Shown: positions 52,137 to 62,040, numbered from the stretch's first letter. The stretch: DNA of 64,000 nt from Fen-330 sp050008465 (GCA_050008465.1 JBEKMO010000015.1:62001-126000); one strand, 5' to 3'. Numbers and translations are program-made. Notes: generated from the sequence alone by a model not told the origin.

Positions 52137-53015
52137 GTGAGACTGGTGAGCGCCAGCCGGCGGACGGACATTCCAGCGTTCTATGCCGCGTGGTTCATGA
52201 ACCGGGTCCGGGAGGGGTACTGTCACTGGGTCAATCCGTTCGGCGGACAGGTATATCGCGTGTCGCTCGCGCCGGAGGACTGCGCGGGGATCGTCTTTTG
52301 GACGCGATATCCCGCGCCGTTGCTGGGCGGGCTGGGCGAACTGGGTACCCGGGGATTCCGGTTCTACTTCCACGTCACCATCAACGGGTATGAGCGGGCG
52401 CTGGAAGCGCGCAACCCGGACCTCGCGAACGCGCTGCGGGCCTTCCGGGCGCTGTCGGATGCGATTTCCCCGGCGCGGACATTGTGGCGCTACGATCCCA
52501 TCCTGCTGTCGGAGAGGACGCCGGTGGAGTATCACCTGAAGCGTTTCTCGTCGCTGGCCCGCGAACTGGAGTGCTTCACCGAGCGCTGTACCTTCTCCTT
52601 CGCGGATTTCTACGGAAAGACGCGCCGGAACCTGGCGCGGGCCGGCGTGCGGTTCATCGATCCGGATCTCGAGACCAAGGTGTCGCTCGTGTCACAGTTG
52701 AAGGGCATCGCCGAGGCGCACGGCATCGCGCTGTACTCCTGCTGCGAGGACTCCGTGCTCGCGACCGGCGTGCGGAAGGCGCATTGCGTGGACCTGGAGC
52801 TTCTGCGCCCGGACCTGACGCTGAACCCGCGCCCCACGCGCCACGAGTGCGGCTGCGTGGAGAGCGTAGACATTGGCGCGTATGATACGTGCGGATTCGA
52901 CTGCGTGTACTGCTACGCCACAAACAGTTGGGAAGCTGCGCGGGAGCGTGCGCGGCGCCACGACCCCAACGACCCGGCGTTGTGGCGGCCGGCGGGGCTA
53001 GAAATTGGTGAATGA
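52137..53015 (+). CDS. DUF1848 family protein
   Basis: 292 residues from a GTG at 52137 with GGAGAAGG ahead of it. DUF1848 pattern: SASRRTDIPAFYAAWFMNRV, FWTRYPAPLLGGLGEL, YFHVTINGYERALE, and the cysteine-rich end CGCVESVDIGAYDTCGFDC then VYCYATNS. That last block has the CxxxCxxC-like spacing of an iron-sulfur site as in radical-SAM proteins, but the rest differs and the activity is unknown. It ends 16 bases from the stop of the convergent smc gene, and there is no visible terminator between them. Confidence 0.85.
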   Translation: MRLVSASRRTDIPAFYAAWFMNRVREGYCHWVNPFGGQVYRVSLAPEDCAGIVFWTRYPAPLLGGLGELGTRGFRFYFHVTINGYERALEARNPDLANALRAFRALSDAISPARTLWRYDPILLSERTPVEYHLKRFSSLARELECFTERCTFSFADFYGKTRRNLARAGVRFIDPDLETKVSLVSQLKGIAEAHGIALYSCCEDSVLATGVRKAHCVDLELLRPDLTLNPRPTRHECGCVESVDIGAYDTCGFDCVYCYATNSWEAARERARRHDPNDPALWRPAGLEIGE

Positions 53016-53031
53016 GTGTACTGTCCCGAGT

Positions 53032-56000
53032 TTAGGCCCTCGCTAACTGCTCGACTGGCGCCTGGGGCGGCGGCAGCACGGGGTTGAACTGGACCGAAAC
53101 CAGCTTGGAGACGCCGGGCTCCTGCATGGTGACGCCGTAGAGCGCCTGGGCTGCTTCCATGGTCCGCCGGGCGTGCGTGATGACAATGAACTGGGTCTGG
53201 CGGGACATGTCGGCGATCAAGCGCGTCAGCCGCTGGATGTTGGGCTCGTCGAGCGGGGCGTCCACCTCGTCGAGGATGCAGAACGGGCTGGGCTGGTACT
53301 TGAAAATGGCCATCAGCAGCGCCAGCGCGGTGAGCGCTTTCTCGCCGCCCGAGAGCAGCAGCACGTTCTGGAGCCGCTTTCCGGGAGGCGAAGCGACGAT
53401 GTCGATGCCGGACTCGGCCGCATTGGCCTCGTCGGTGAGCCGCATCTCGCCGACGCCGCCGCTGAACAGCGTCGTGAACAGCTCGCGGAAATGCACGTTG
53501 ATGGCCGTGAACGCCTCCGAGAAACGTTTCTTGGATTCGACGTCGATATCCTGGATGGCCTTCTCGGTGTCGCGGATGGAATCCAGCAGGTCCTGGCGCT
53601 GCGTGTTCAGGAATTCGTAGCGCTCGTGCGCCTGGCGGTACTCCGCCAGCGCCTCGGGATTCACCGGGCCGAGGGCCTCGATGCGCCGGCGGATCTCCTC
53701 GTACCGGCCTTCGATCTCGGCCAGCCCGTCGGCGTCCGGCACAGTCTCTTCATCGCCGGCCAGCTCCTCCACCGGAATGCCGAGTTCCTTGCGGCTGGAC
53801 TCGTCCAGGAACTTCAGCTCGGCCTGGCGCTTCACCAGCTCGACCTCGATGTGCGAGCGCGATTCCTGCGCCTGCTGCACCTCGGCCCGCAACTGCTTGA
53901 GCGTCTCCTCGAGCCCGGCCAGCTCCGCCCGGAGGCTCACCTCCTGCTCGGCCAGGCGGTCGGCCGCGAGCGCAGCCTGCGAGTGCTCTTCGGAAAGGAC
54001 GGCGGCGCGCTCATCGAGCTCGATGTTGCTGGCGAGCAGACGGGCGCGCTCGAGGCCGAGCTGCTCGAGGTCGCGCGCGACCTCCTGGCCGCGCGCCGTC
54101 AGCTCAGCGAGCTGGGACTCGAGGCGGGCCATGGCCGCGCGCTCGGCACGGCAGCGCTCTTCGAGGCCGGCCATCTCGACACGCAAGGCGGAGTGCTCCT
54201 CTGCGACGCGCGCGACCCCGGCTTTCAGTCCCTCGATCTCCTCGCGCGCGGCTTCGAGCGCTTGCTCGTGTTCGGTCCTGGCGCGCTCCTTCTCTTCCAC
54301 CGAGGCCTGGTCGCGGCGCCGCTGCGCCAGAGAGCGCCCCCGCTCCTTGCTTAGGCGGTCCAGCTCGAGGCGCGCCACGGAGATTCGCGAACCGGCGCGG
54401 GTAAGCTCGTCGGCCAGCTTCCGCATTTCGTGATCCAGGGCCAGCGCTTCTTTCTCCTGGCTCTGCTGGGCGCCGCGGAGGCGTTCCGTTTCCTGTTCCA
54501 GCCGCGCGATGTCGCGCTCCAGCATCTCGATCCGCGCGGCGGTCTCGTCGAGCTGCTTCTGGCGCGCCTGCACCTGCGCTTTCACCTCCCGCAGCTCGCG
54601 CTTGAGCGCCAGCGGGCCGCTCGAGGTTTTCCGGCCGCCGCTCACGGCGTGGCCGTGATAGCAGACGCCGTCGGGCAGCAGGAAATAGAAATCCGGGTAC
54701 TCGAGCGCGAGGCGCTGTGCGGAAGCGCGGTCGGTGGCCACAAAGCAATGCGCCAGGCGCCGCAAACACGGCACGCCGGCACTACCGAACCCGTTGCTGA
54801 GCCGCAGCACCTGGCTGAGCCGCGCGGCCACGCCCGCCGCATCGTCCGCCGGCGGCGCGGGCGAGTGGCCGTTGGTGGGCTCGCCGGCCGGCTCCGGATG
54901 CACCAGGAACGTAGCGCGGCCTTCCCCGCTGCCGCGCATGACCTCGATGCCGCACTCGGCCTGCCGCCAGTCCCGCACCACGATGTATTCCAGTTCCTCG
55001 TGCAGGAATTCCTCGGCCGCCTTCTCGTAGGCCGGCTCGACCTCGACGAAGTCGGCCAGCACGCCGAGCGGGCGCAGCTCCTGGGCCTGGCCGCGCTCGA
55101 TGGCGGTGAACAGCCGCTTCACGGAATCCGTGGTATAGGCGCGATGGGAGAGGATTTCCTCGAGCGAATCGCGGCGCGCCTTGAGCCGCGAGAACTCCGA
55201 GCGCTCCCGGTCGAGGACGCGGCGCGCCTCCGCCAACTCGCCTTTGCTGTCCGCCAGTTCCTGCTCGAAGCGGGCACGCAGGTCGGAGATCGACTCGAGC
55301 TCCAACTGCCGCGCGGCCTGCTTGCTTGAGAGCTCGGCCCTGGAGGCCCCGAGCCATTCCAGGTCGGCAGCGGCCGACTGCTCCTCCTTCTGGGCCTTGG
55401 AGGCGTCGCGGTCGAGCGCGGCCAGGTAGGTGTCGATCTGCCCGAGCTGGTTCTTGAGCGAGGAGGCCTCGCCGAGCAGCCGGAGCACGGCCTGGCGCGA
55501 GGACTCGATTCCCCGCTCGCGATCCGTCAGGGCGGCCTGTAGCGCGTCGCGCTCGCGCCCCTTGGCCTCCAACCGCTGGCTCGCGGCCTCCCTCTGCGCC
55601 TCCTGTTCGGCGACGCGACGGCGTCCCACGGCAAGCTCTTCCCCGAGCCGGGCGAGGCGGCCGTCCAACTCCTGGGATTCGGCCTCGCTCTGGGTCATGC
55701 GCTGCTCGATGGAGCCGATCTGCTTCGCCTGATAGTCCAGCCGCCCGCGTGTGCGCTCCAACTCCAGATTGAGCTCTGAGAGCCTCTTGCGAGCTTCCGT
55801 GAGTTGGGCTTCGGTCTGGTAGCCTTGGGCTTGCGAGCGGTCATATTCCTGTTCCCTGGCGCCGGCCTCGGCCGAGAGCGATTCCAGACGGGCGGTGGCC
55901 AGACCGAGATCCAGGGCGATCTTGGCCGCCTCGCGCTCGAGCATCTTGTAGCGGCCCGCGATTACGCGCCGCAACTGGGCGTTCATCTCCGCTTTCAACT

Positions 56001-56760
56001 CTTCGTAGCGGCGCGCCTTGGCGGCCTGGCGCTTGAGCGAATTGGCCTGGCGGCCCACCTCTTCGAGGATGTCGAAGACCCGCTCGAGGTTGTGCTTAGC
56101 GCCCTCCAGCCGGGCCTCGGCAAGCCGGCGGCGCGACTTGAACTTGGAGATCCCAGCGGCTTCCTCGATCACCGCGCGGCGATCCTGCGGGCGGGAGCTG
56201 AGGAGCTGGCCGATGCGGCCCTGCTCGATGATGGCGTAGGATTCCGGGCCAAGCCCGGTGCCCATGAAGATGTCCTGGATGTCCCGAAGCAGCGCGCGCC
56301 GTCCGTCTATCAGGTACTCGCTCTCCCCGGAGCGAAACAGGCGGCGCGTGACGGTGATTTCCCTCTCGCCATGCTCGACGCCATGGCCGTTGGTGGGGGC
56401 GCCGGCCGTGCCGTTGACCGGCCCGGCGGTCCCATTGGTCTTCCCGGTGGTCCCGCCGTTGCTCTTGACCGCGACCTCCAGGAAGTGGAATCCTGGGTCG
56501 ACCATGGTAATGGTCACCGAGGCCAGGCTGAGCGGCTTGCGGTCGCGGGTTCCGGCGAAGATCACGTCCTCCATGCGGGCGCCACGGAGGGTCTTGGCGG
56601 ACTGCTCGCCGAGTACCCAGTTGATGGCATCCGCCAGGTTGGACTTCCCGCAGCCGTTCGGACCGACAATGGCAGCCACCCCCGAGCCGGCAAAGCGGAG
56701 CTCGGTGCGGTCCGGGAAGGACTTGAACCCCTGAAGCTCGACGCGTTTGAGTTTAAGCAA
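53032..56760 (-). CDS. smc: Chromosome segregation SMC ATPase
   Basis: 1242 residues. The start is TTG at 56760, ten bases after AGGAG; no ATG or GTG fits, since the next residues (LKLKRVELQGFKSFPDRTEL) are the canonical SMC N-terminus. Walker A GPNGCGKSNL near residue 35, signature LLSGGEKALTALALLMAIF and Walker B CILDEVDAPLDEPN near the C-terminus form the ATPase head. Long coiled coils flank a hinge at about 510-660. An N-terminal insertion (about 93-130) is a low-complexity Gly/Asn/Thr/Pro run containing NGTAG repeats. SMC loads with ScpA/ScpB to organise chromosomes; those genes are not in the window. Confidence 0.96.
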   Translation of the reverse strand: MLKLKRVELQGFKSFPDRTELRFAGSGVAAIVGPNGCGKSNLADAINWVLGEQSAKTLRGARMEDVIFAGTRDRKPLSLASVTITMVDPGFHFLEVAVKSNGGTTGKTNGTAGPVNGTAGAPTNGHGVEHGEREITVTRRLFRSGESEYLIDGRRALLRDIQDIFMGTGLGPESYAIIEQGRIGQLLSSRPQDRRAVIEEAAGISKFKSRRRLAEARLEGAKHNLERVFDILEEVGRQANSLKRQAAKARRYEELKAEMNAQLRRVIAGRYKMLEREAAKIALDLGLATARLESLSAEAGAREQEYDRSQAQGYQTEAQLTEARKRLSELNLELERTRGRLDYQAKQIGSIEQRMTQSEAESQELDGRLARLGEELAVGRRRVAEQEAQREAASQRLEAKGRERDALQAALTDRERGIESSRQAVLRLLGEASSLKNQLGQIDTYLAALDRDASKAQKEEQSAAADLEWLGASRAELSSKQAARQLELESISDLRARFEQELADSKGELAEARRVLDRERSEFSRLKARRDSLEEILSHRAYTTDSVKRLFTAIERGQAQELRPLGVLADFVEVEPAYEKAAEEFLHEELEYIVVRDWRQAECGIEVMRGSGEGRATFLVHPEPAGEPTNGHSPAPPADDAAGVAARLSQVLRLSNGFGSAGVPCLRRLAHCFVATDRASAQRLALEYPDFYFLLPDGVCYHGHAVSGGRKTSSGPLALKRELREVKAQVQARQKQLDETAARIEMLERDIARLEQETERLRGAQQSQEKEALALDHEMRKLADELTRAGSRISVARLELDRLSKERGRSLAQRRRDQASVEEKERARTEHEQALEAAREEIEGLKAGVARVAEEHSALRVEMAGLEERCRAERAAMARLESQLAELTARGQEVARDLEQLGLERARLLASNIELDERAAVLSEEHSQAALAADRLAEQEVSLRAELAGLEETLKQLRAEVQQAQESRSHIEVELVKRQAELKFLDESSRKELGIPVEELAGDEETVPDADGLAEIEGRYEEIRRRIEALGPVNPEALAEYRQAHERYEFLNTQRQDLLDSIRDTEKAIQDIDVESKKRFSEAFTAINVHFRELFTTLFSGGVGEMRLTDEANAAESGIDIVASPPGKRLQNVLLLSGGEKALTALALLMAIFKYQPSPFCILDEVDAPLDEPNIQRLTRLIADMSRQTQFIVITHARRTMEAAQALYGVTMQEPGVSKLVSVQFNPVLPPPQAPVEQLARA

Positions 56761-56930
56761 AGCTCGCTGTCTCCTCAGTCAAACGGACATTTTTCCGGGA
56801 CCCAACGGAGTCCCGGCCTCGGGGGATGAGACCATGGTAAACGGGAACGGTGAAAAAGTAAAGCACCTTGAGTACACCATAAGGGGTCATGGCCAAGAAC
56901 GGCCCAAAATGTTGGGGCCGACACGCGGAG

Positions 56931-56950
56931 GGCAGGCGAAACCGCCTGCC
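56931..56950. repeat. GGCAGGCG hairpin of the GTGGGGCAGG family
   Basis: GGCAGGCG (56931-56938) pairs with CGCCTGCC (56943-56950) over 4 bases and is followed by CCAC. The minus strand thus reads GTGGGGCAGGCGG..., like the edges of the elements at 28478, 38395 and 61723. It lies in the 300-base gap between the divergent smc and DUF5343 genes. The gap shows no other structure. Confidence 0.6.
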
Positions 56951-57060
56951 CCACGGGACCTCTCCTTGGCTCCATTCTAGCCACCGCGCGACGCAGCTCC
57001 AAAAAAAGTCCGGCGGTGTCCGCAAGCGGAATCGATTGTGGTATAGCAGACAGTATAGAG

Positions 57061-57681
57061 ATGGAACCGCACCCGATCCCCTACGTTCCCTTCCGCACCT
57101 TCCTGACCGCGCTGGAGACCCTCGAGCGCGCCTGCCCCAACCAACTCGACCGGTCCGTCTGGCCCTCCTATTCGGGAGCCATTCAGGGACAGTTGCTGGG
57201 GGCGTTCCGATTCCTCGCCCTGATGGACGAGGCACAATGCCCGACCGCCGAGCTGCGGGAGTTGCTGGCGAAGAAGGACAGCCGGCGGGCGCTGCTGCGG
57301 CGCATTCTGGAGAAGAAGTATGCTCCGCTGGTGGCGCTGGACCTGAGCCGGACCTCTCCGAATCAGCTCGAGGAGGCGCTGCGGCAGTACGGGCTCACCG
57401 GCGCCACGCACAAGAAGGCGCTGTCGTTTTTCCTGCAAGCGGCGCAATACTCGGGGCTGCCGCTCTCGGTTCTCTTGCGCGCGAAGACCCGCGGCGGAGG
57501 GGGCGGTCAGCGGCGACACCGTGCACCAGCAGCGGACGCCCCCGCGGTGGCGAAGATCGTTCATCTGAAGAGCGGCGGAACCGTGACGCTCACGGCTGCG
57601 GTGGATCTGTTCTCGCTCAGCGCCGCCGACCGCGAGTTCGTCTTCGAGTTGATCGACAAGGTGCAGAGTTACGGGGAATAG
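57061..57681 (+). CDS. DUF5343 protein
   Basis: 206 residues from the ATG at 57061, chosen because the preceding in-frame residues are unlike coding sequence. The pattern PYVPFRTFLTALETLERACP, IDGLD-like ROSVWP (actually LDRSVWPSYSGAIQGQLLGA), then ALRQYGLTGATHKKALSFFL and a C-terminal segment matches DUF5343, proteins of about 170-220 residues that occur in accessory and defence-rich regions as well as chromosomes. It is probably cytoplasmic; no catalytic residues. The 3' end faces the terminator of the second Oar-like receptor on the opposite strand. Confidence 0.75.
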   Translation: MEPHPIPYVPFRTFLTALETLERACPNQLDRSVWPSYSGAIQGQLLGAFRFLALMDEAQCPTAELRELLAKKDSRRALLRRILEKKYAPLVALDLSRTSPNQLEEALRQYGLTGATHKKALSFFLQAAQYSGLPLSVLLRAKTRGGGGGQRRHRAPAADAPAVAKIVHLKSGGTVTLTAAVDLFSLSAADREFVFELIDKVQSYGE

Positions 57682-57688
57682 TGCATAG

Positions 57689-57717
57689 AAAAAAGGGCGG
57701 GCCGCTGTGGCCCGCCC
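57689..57717 (-). terminator. Terminator of second receptor gene
   Basis: On the minus strand GGGCGGGCC and GGCCCGCCC (57709-57717 with 57695-57703) form a perfect 9-base stem over 5 bases, followed by TTTTTT (57694 down to 57689). It lies 36 bases after the receptor stop. Plus-strand transcription of the DUF5343 gene gains no T-run from it. Confidence 0.88.
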
Positions 57718-57752
57718 CTGTTGAGGAACCGTTGTAGATAGAACGCTCCGGA

Positions 57753-60700
57753 CTAGAACACGAACTTGATGGTGAGTTGCAGCCGCCGGGCGTAGTTGCT
57801 CTGCGTGGAAGCGCTAATCTGCCCGAACCCGGAATCCTTCGCGTTCGGCAGGCTCGTAACCGACATGCTCGGATTCGGGAAGTAGGGATGGTTGAAGGCG
57901 TTGAGGGCCTCGGCACGGAATTCGAAGTTCTTGCCTTCCGTGACCCGGGTGTCCTTGATCAAAGCCAGGTCGACGTTGTTCTGCCGCGGTCCGCGGATTT
58001 GGCTGAAGCGGAACGGCCACCATCGAAGCTGGGTGCCCACCAATTGCTTGCCGGAGACCGTCTCGAACCCGGTGGTGTTGAACCAGTGCTCCGGACTCCG
58101 CTGATCGATCGGCAGCAGGATGTTCGACGGGTCGCCGTAGTAAATGCAGTTGCAGCCCGACCAGGACAGCGGGAAGCCGCTCTGCAAACTCCAGAGACCC
58201 GAAATCTGCCAGCCGCCCACGATGCGCGTGAGCACTGGGTTGGCATTGGCGAGCATGGGTTTGCCCTTCCCGAACGGCAGTTCCCAGATGGCGCTGATGT
58301 TGAAGCGGTGCGGCGAATCGATGTCCGAGATCTCGTGGATGGGCAGGGGATCCATCGCGTTCAGCCGGAGGTAGGCCTGCATCACCTTTTGGAAGGTGTA
58401 GCTGCCGGTGATGGTATAGCCCTTCGAGAAGCGCTTTTGGGCGCTGAACAGGAGGCCGTGATACCACGAGGAGCCCATGTTATCGGTCCCGTAGATGGCA
58501 TTCGACCCGAACGCGCGGTAGGGCGAAAGCAGCGTCTGGCGCGAGGTGTTCGTGCCGGTGTAAATGCTCTGGGAATTGCCCGGCACCAGGTTGTAGAGCG
58601 GATTGGAGATGCTGGCGGTCAGATAGTTGTTCCAGGTGTCGTCGCGGGTCCGCATCGTGCTCATGAACTGTATCGGCACGGCGTTGATGTTGGTCCCATA
58701 AGAGCTACGGTCGCCAGTCCACGACTCCAGATGGATGGTCTTGCTTCCGACGTAACTGGTTTCGATGACCAGGCCCTTGAACTCATGCTGGAGTCCGATT
58801 TCCCATCGCGTGGTCATCGGAATCTTGGGGTTCTGGTTGAAGAAGGTGAAGCCCTGTCCCAGGTAGGTCTGGTATCCGGCCGCGGCGCCCACGGGCTCGG
58901 CGACGCCGTTGTTGAAGGGGTTGGCTATGGTGGTCAACCAGGTCAATCCGCTGTCGGCGGTGAGAACCATGTTCGTGTTCTGGGTGAAGCCGTTCTGGAA
59001 GACGTCGTAACGGCGCTCGCCCAGAAAGCCCGCGAACATGCCGGCGCCGGTGCGGAGCACGGTGTGCTCGGCGAGCTGGTAGGCCAGGCCGATGCGCGGC
59101 ATAAAGACGTTCTTGGGAGTATTGTAGAGGGCGCTGCCATTACCGCCCGGCGTGGGAAAGGTCATGCCGCCAACTAGCGAGAAGGCGCTGACCGGAAGCT
59201 CGGGGAATCCACCCGTATAAGCGGGGTACTTGGTGGCGTAAGCGGCCGCCGCCGCCGCCGAGATGGGCTGCACATAGGTCGGGTCGAAGCTCAGGGTGCT
59301 CCGGTTGTAGCGCTCGTGCAGCGGGATCTCGAACTCATAGCGCACGCCGAGATTCACGGTGAGCTTCGGGGAGACCTTCCAGTCGTCCTGCACGAAGAAT
59401 CCCCAGGATCCCGACTGTTCGGCGTAGTCCGACTGCCGGGTGATGGCCGCCGAGTTGGGCAGGCCGAGCAGCAGCGCCGCAATCGATTGTCCGTAGCCGC
59501 TCGGGGAGGCGGCCGAGTTGTCCAGCGGCCCGCCGGTCCAGGTGCTGCCGAACGTGAACGAGCCGGTCTGCTGATTGCTCTTGAAGGCGTCGGTTTCCTG
59601 ATAGACGCGGTATTCGAATCCGCCGCGGATGGAATGCGCGCCGGCCGCCTTCGACAAGGTGGCGGAGACGGTGTGGTTCATCACCGGCCGGTTCTCGACC
59701 GTCAGGCCGTTGGAGATATAGCTGGTGCTGGCGTAGTTGATGCGCGGGAAGCGCGAGATGTTCTTCGGGACCTGGCTAGCGTAGTTCGCCGAGAAGCCCA
59801 GGGTGGTGATATCGAACCCATCGGCTTGGCCCGGAAAGTCCGTGCCGCGGATGAAGCGGTTATAGCTGTAACGCGTGTTCAGCACCATGGTCGGAGAAAG
59901 CGTGTACACATGATCGAACATCGCCGTCTTCGAATAGAACCAGAACAAGTTGCCATAGAAGGCGTTGTGGAAGTAGTCGTTGTAGTCGCTGTTCCGGGCA
60001 TACGTGCTGTAGCGAACGAAGAACCGCTGCTTGTCGCCCAGGTTCTGGTCCACGCGCGCGGTCAGGTTCCAATACTTGGCCTTCTCGGCCAGGCTGGGGT
60101 CGATGTAGTTGTTCAGGCCGAGGGGATCGCCCGGGGTCGTCTCGGTGGTCGGGTAGTAGCTCATGATGCCCGCGCCGGCCGCGGTAATCCGGTTCGGGGG
60201 AATAATGTTGCCGGAGAACGGACTCTCCTGATACCGGCCGTTGGCCAGCTTGATGCGGGTGGCCGGGTCGTAAATCTGGTAGGCCGAGCCGCCGTTGGTC
60301 AGCAACTGCGAGAAGTCGCCGTTGTGCATGGCCGGGGTCGGGACCGTGTTGGTGGTGTCGTCGTGCCGCGGCCGCGCGTCGTGGATGCCCTCGTAGCCGA
60401 ACAGGAAGAACGTCTTGTTCCGTCCGTCGTACACCTTGGGGATGCGCACCGGGCCGCCGATCGAGCCGGTCCACCGGTCGAACCTGAAATCGGGCCTCGC
60501 AAGTCCGGCCTTGTTGTTGAAGAAGTCGTTGGCCCACATGCCCTTGCGCTGGAACGAGTAGCCCGCGGTGCCGTGGAACGCGTTGGTGCCCGACTTGATA
60601 CTGATGTTGGTCACGCCGCCTTGCGTCTGTCCGAACTGCGCGTCGAAAGTGGCCGTCTGGACCTTGAATTCCGCCACGATGTCCGTGGGCGGCACATAGG

Positions 60701-61334
60701 ACGCGATCACTTCGTTTTGGTTGGCGGTGGCCGTGCTAGGCGCGCCGTCGATGGTAACGTCGTTCATATTGCCGCGCGTTCCACCCATCGCGAAATTGAC
60801 GATGTGGGTCGGCTCGAACGGGCGATCCAGGCGGATGCTGCCGTTGAAGGTCACGCCCGGGGTCAGGCCGATCAGCAGGAATGGGTCGCCGTAAGACAAC
60901 GGCAGGCTCGCTACCCGCTTGGAATCCACCACCGCGCCCATCGAGGCAGTGGCGGTAGTCAGCAACGGGGCCTCCCCGGTCACCGTGACGCTTTCGGTCG
61001 CCGCGCCGACTTCCAACGCGATGTCCACTTCGATCCGGTCGGCGACCCGGACCTCGACACCATCGCGCACGGACTTCTTAAAGCCCGGCGCTTCCACCAC
61101 AATCTGATACATGCCGGGAATCAGGTAGGACGCCTGGTAAAAGCCCACGTCGTTGGTAGTCATCGAGAGCTTGGTACCCATGGCTGTATTCACAACCTGC
61201 ACCGAGGCATTGGGAATCACGGCGTTCTGGGCGTCGGTGACTCTGCCCATCAACGTGCCGCGCGATTCCTGCCCCATCGAAACCCCCACCACCAGCAGCA
61301 TGAGCAAAACAACGATGAAGCTGCGATTTCGCAT
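57753..61334 (-). CDS. Oar-like TonB-dependent outer-membrane receptor
   Basis: 1193 residues from the ATG at 61334, five bases after AAGGAGA. Signal peptide RNRSFIVVLLMLLVVGVSMG. Carboxypeptidase-regulatory domain (about 22-110: GTLMGRVTDAQNAVIPNASV), plug region (about 120-235: NMNDVTIDGAPSTATANQNE), then a barrel of about 900 residues ending with RRLQLTIKFVF, an aromatic C-terminus typical of barrel proteins. It belongs to the same family as the gene at 7429 but is not a close duplicate. Ligand unknown. The 921-base region upstream (61335-62255) contains its probable promoter, a receptor remnant and a MITE-like element. Confidence 0.9.
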   Translation of the reverse strand: MRNRSFIVVLLMLLVVGVSMGQESRGTLMGRVTDAQNAVIPNASVQVVNTAMGTKLSMTTNDVGFYQASYLIPGMYQIVVEAPGFKKSVRDGVEVRVADRIEVDIALEVGAATESVTVTGEAPLLTTATASMGAVVDSKRVASLPLSYGDPFLLIGLTPGVTFNGSIRLDRPFEPTHIVNFAMGGTRGNMNDVTIDGAPSTATANQNEVIASYVPPTDIVAEFKVQTATFDAQFGQTQGGVTNISIKSGTNAFHGTAGYSFQRKGMWANDFFNNKAGLARPDFRFDRWTGSIGGPVRIPKVYDGRNKTFFLFGYEGIHDARPRHDDTTNTVPTPAMHNGDFSQLLTNGGSAYQIYDPATRIKLANGRYQESPFSGNIIPPNRITAAGAGIMSYYPTTETTPGDPLGLNNYIDPSLAEKAKYWNLTARVDQNLGDKQRFFVRYSTYARNSDYNDYFHNAFYGNLFWFYSKTAMFDHVYTLSPTMVLNTRYSYNRFIRGTDFPGQADGFDITTLGFSANYASQVPKNISRFPRINYASTSYISNGLTVENRPVMNHTVSATLSKAAGAHSIRGGFEYRVYQETDAFKSNQQTGSFTFGSTWTGGPLDNSAASPSGYGQSIAALLLGLPNSAAITRQSDYAEQSGSWGFFVQDDWKVSPKLTVNLGVRYEFEIPLHERYNRSTLSFDPTYVQPISAAAAAAYATKYPAYTGGFPELPVSAFSLVGGMTFPTPGGNGSALYNTPKNVFMPRIGLAYQLAEHTVLRTGAGMFAGFLGERRYDVFQNGFTQNTNMVLTADSGLTWLTTIANPFNNGVAEPVGAAAGYQTYLGQGFTFFNQNPKIPMTTRWEIGLQHEFKGLVIETSYVGSKTIHLESWTGDRSSYGTNINAVPIQFMSTMRTRDDTWNNYLTASISNPLYNLVPGNSQSIYTGTNTSRQTLLSPYRAFGSNAIYGTDNMGSSWYHGLLFSAQKRFSKGYTITGSYTFQKVMQAYLRLNAMDPLPIHEISDIDSPHRFNISAIWELPFGKGKPMLANANPVLTRIVGGWQISGLWSLQSGFPLSWSGCNCIYYGDPSNILLPIDQRSPEHWFNTTGFETVSGKQLVGTQLRWWPFRFSQIRGPRQNNVDLALIKDTRVTEGKNFEFRAEALNAFNHPYFPNPSMSVTSLPNAKDSGFGQISASTQSNYARRLQLTIKFVF

Positions 61335-61717
61335 TCTGTCTCCTTTTCTAACAAAGTCCTCAAGGGCTGAATGCCCTGTCTGTGCTTGCCAGGCCAGTGC
61401 CCCGGCAAACGGTTCCGCTGCAAAATACATTGCTCCGCAACTCACATGCACAGCACAGCGATATCTCGATCATCCGGCTGCGCGAGACTGCCTGTTATTG
61501 TACACCAGTCTGCCAGTACCGTCGCTTAAATTCTGCAAGATGAAGATCTGTTTATCTATTGTAAGCTATTGAAAACACGTGTGCAGCTTACAGGTGGGGG
61601 GATAGTACTAAGAGTCCTATCGAGAATTTCCAGGGCCAAATCGGGCCGCGTCGGCGCGCTAAACGATTAGCCGGCTGACCACGCGCAGAATTCCGCCAAA
61701 TCCCGCGGCGCGGGAGG

Positions 61718-61747
61718 AAAATGGGGCAGGCCGGAGTGGCCTGCCCC
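61718..61747 (-). terminator. Terminator-like hairpin behind receptor remnant
   Basis: GGGGCAGGCC (61723-61732) and GGCCTGCCCC (61738-61747) form a perfect 10-base stem over GGAGT. On the minus strand ATTTT follows. It is placed after the stop of the truncated receptor fragment, as the working terminator is for the intact receptor, but it also shares the GTGGGGCAGG-type sequence of dispersed hairpins in this window. Confidence 0.6.
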
Positions 61748-61775
61748 GGGAAGATGCAGCTTGCGGTTGCCTCAG

Positions 61776-61826
61776 CTAGAAGATGAACTTCATCGTCAAC
61801 CGGGCGCGCCGCGCGTAATTCTGCCT
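61776..61826 (-). pseudogene. Last codons of a third Oar-like receptor
   Basis: On the minus strand the sequence just before the TAG at 61776-61778 reads QNYARRARLTMKFIF, nearly the same as the end of the intact receptor (SNYARRLQLTIKFVF). Beyond about 61826 the similarity stops at once. The rest of the gene is gone, and the adjoining sequence contains the palindromic element at 62041. This is a 3' stub left by deletion or insertion. Confidence 0.7.
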
Positions 61827-62040
61827 CCTGGCGACCGCCCAGCAGGCTCCAAGTCCGAGCGACTGAGAGGCCGTGAAAGAAACCTGGGGACACGCCTGCG
61901 AGCCTCTGTAAGGGACTGATTCCAGGAATCGAGCCCGGAGTGTCCCGGGATCTTTTCACGGCTGCTGAGTTCCCGGTCAAAGCCCTCCGCTTGTAGTGAA
62001 GACCGTTTGAGTGTCCCCTCTGAAACAGAAGGACTGAAGA

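Noticed and set aside
59316..61370. 684-codon plus-strand frame opposite the second receptor
   Set aside because: Antisense shadow; the receptor has a signal peptide, ribosome site, domain order and terminator on the minus strand.
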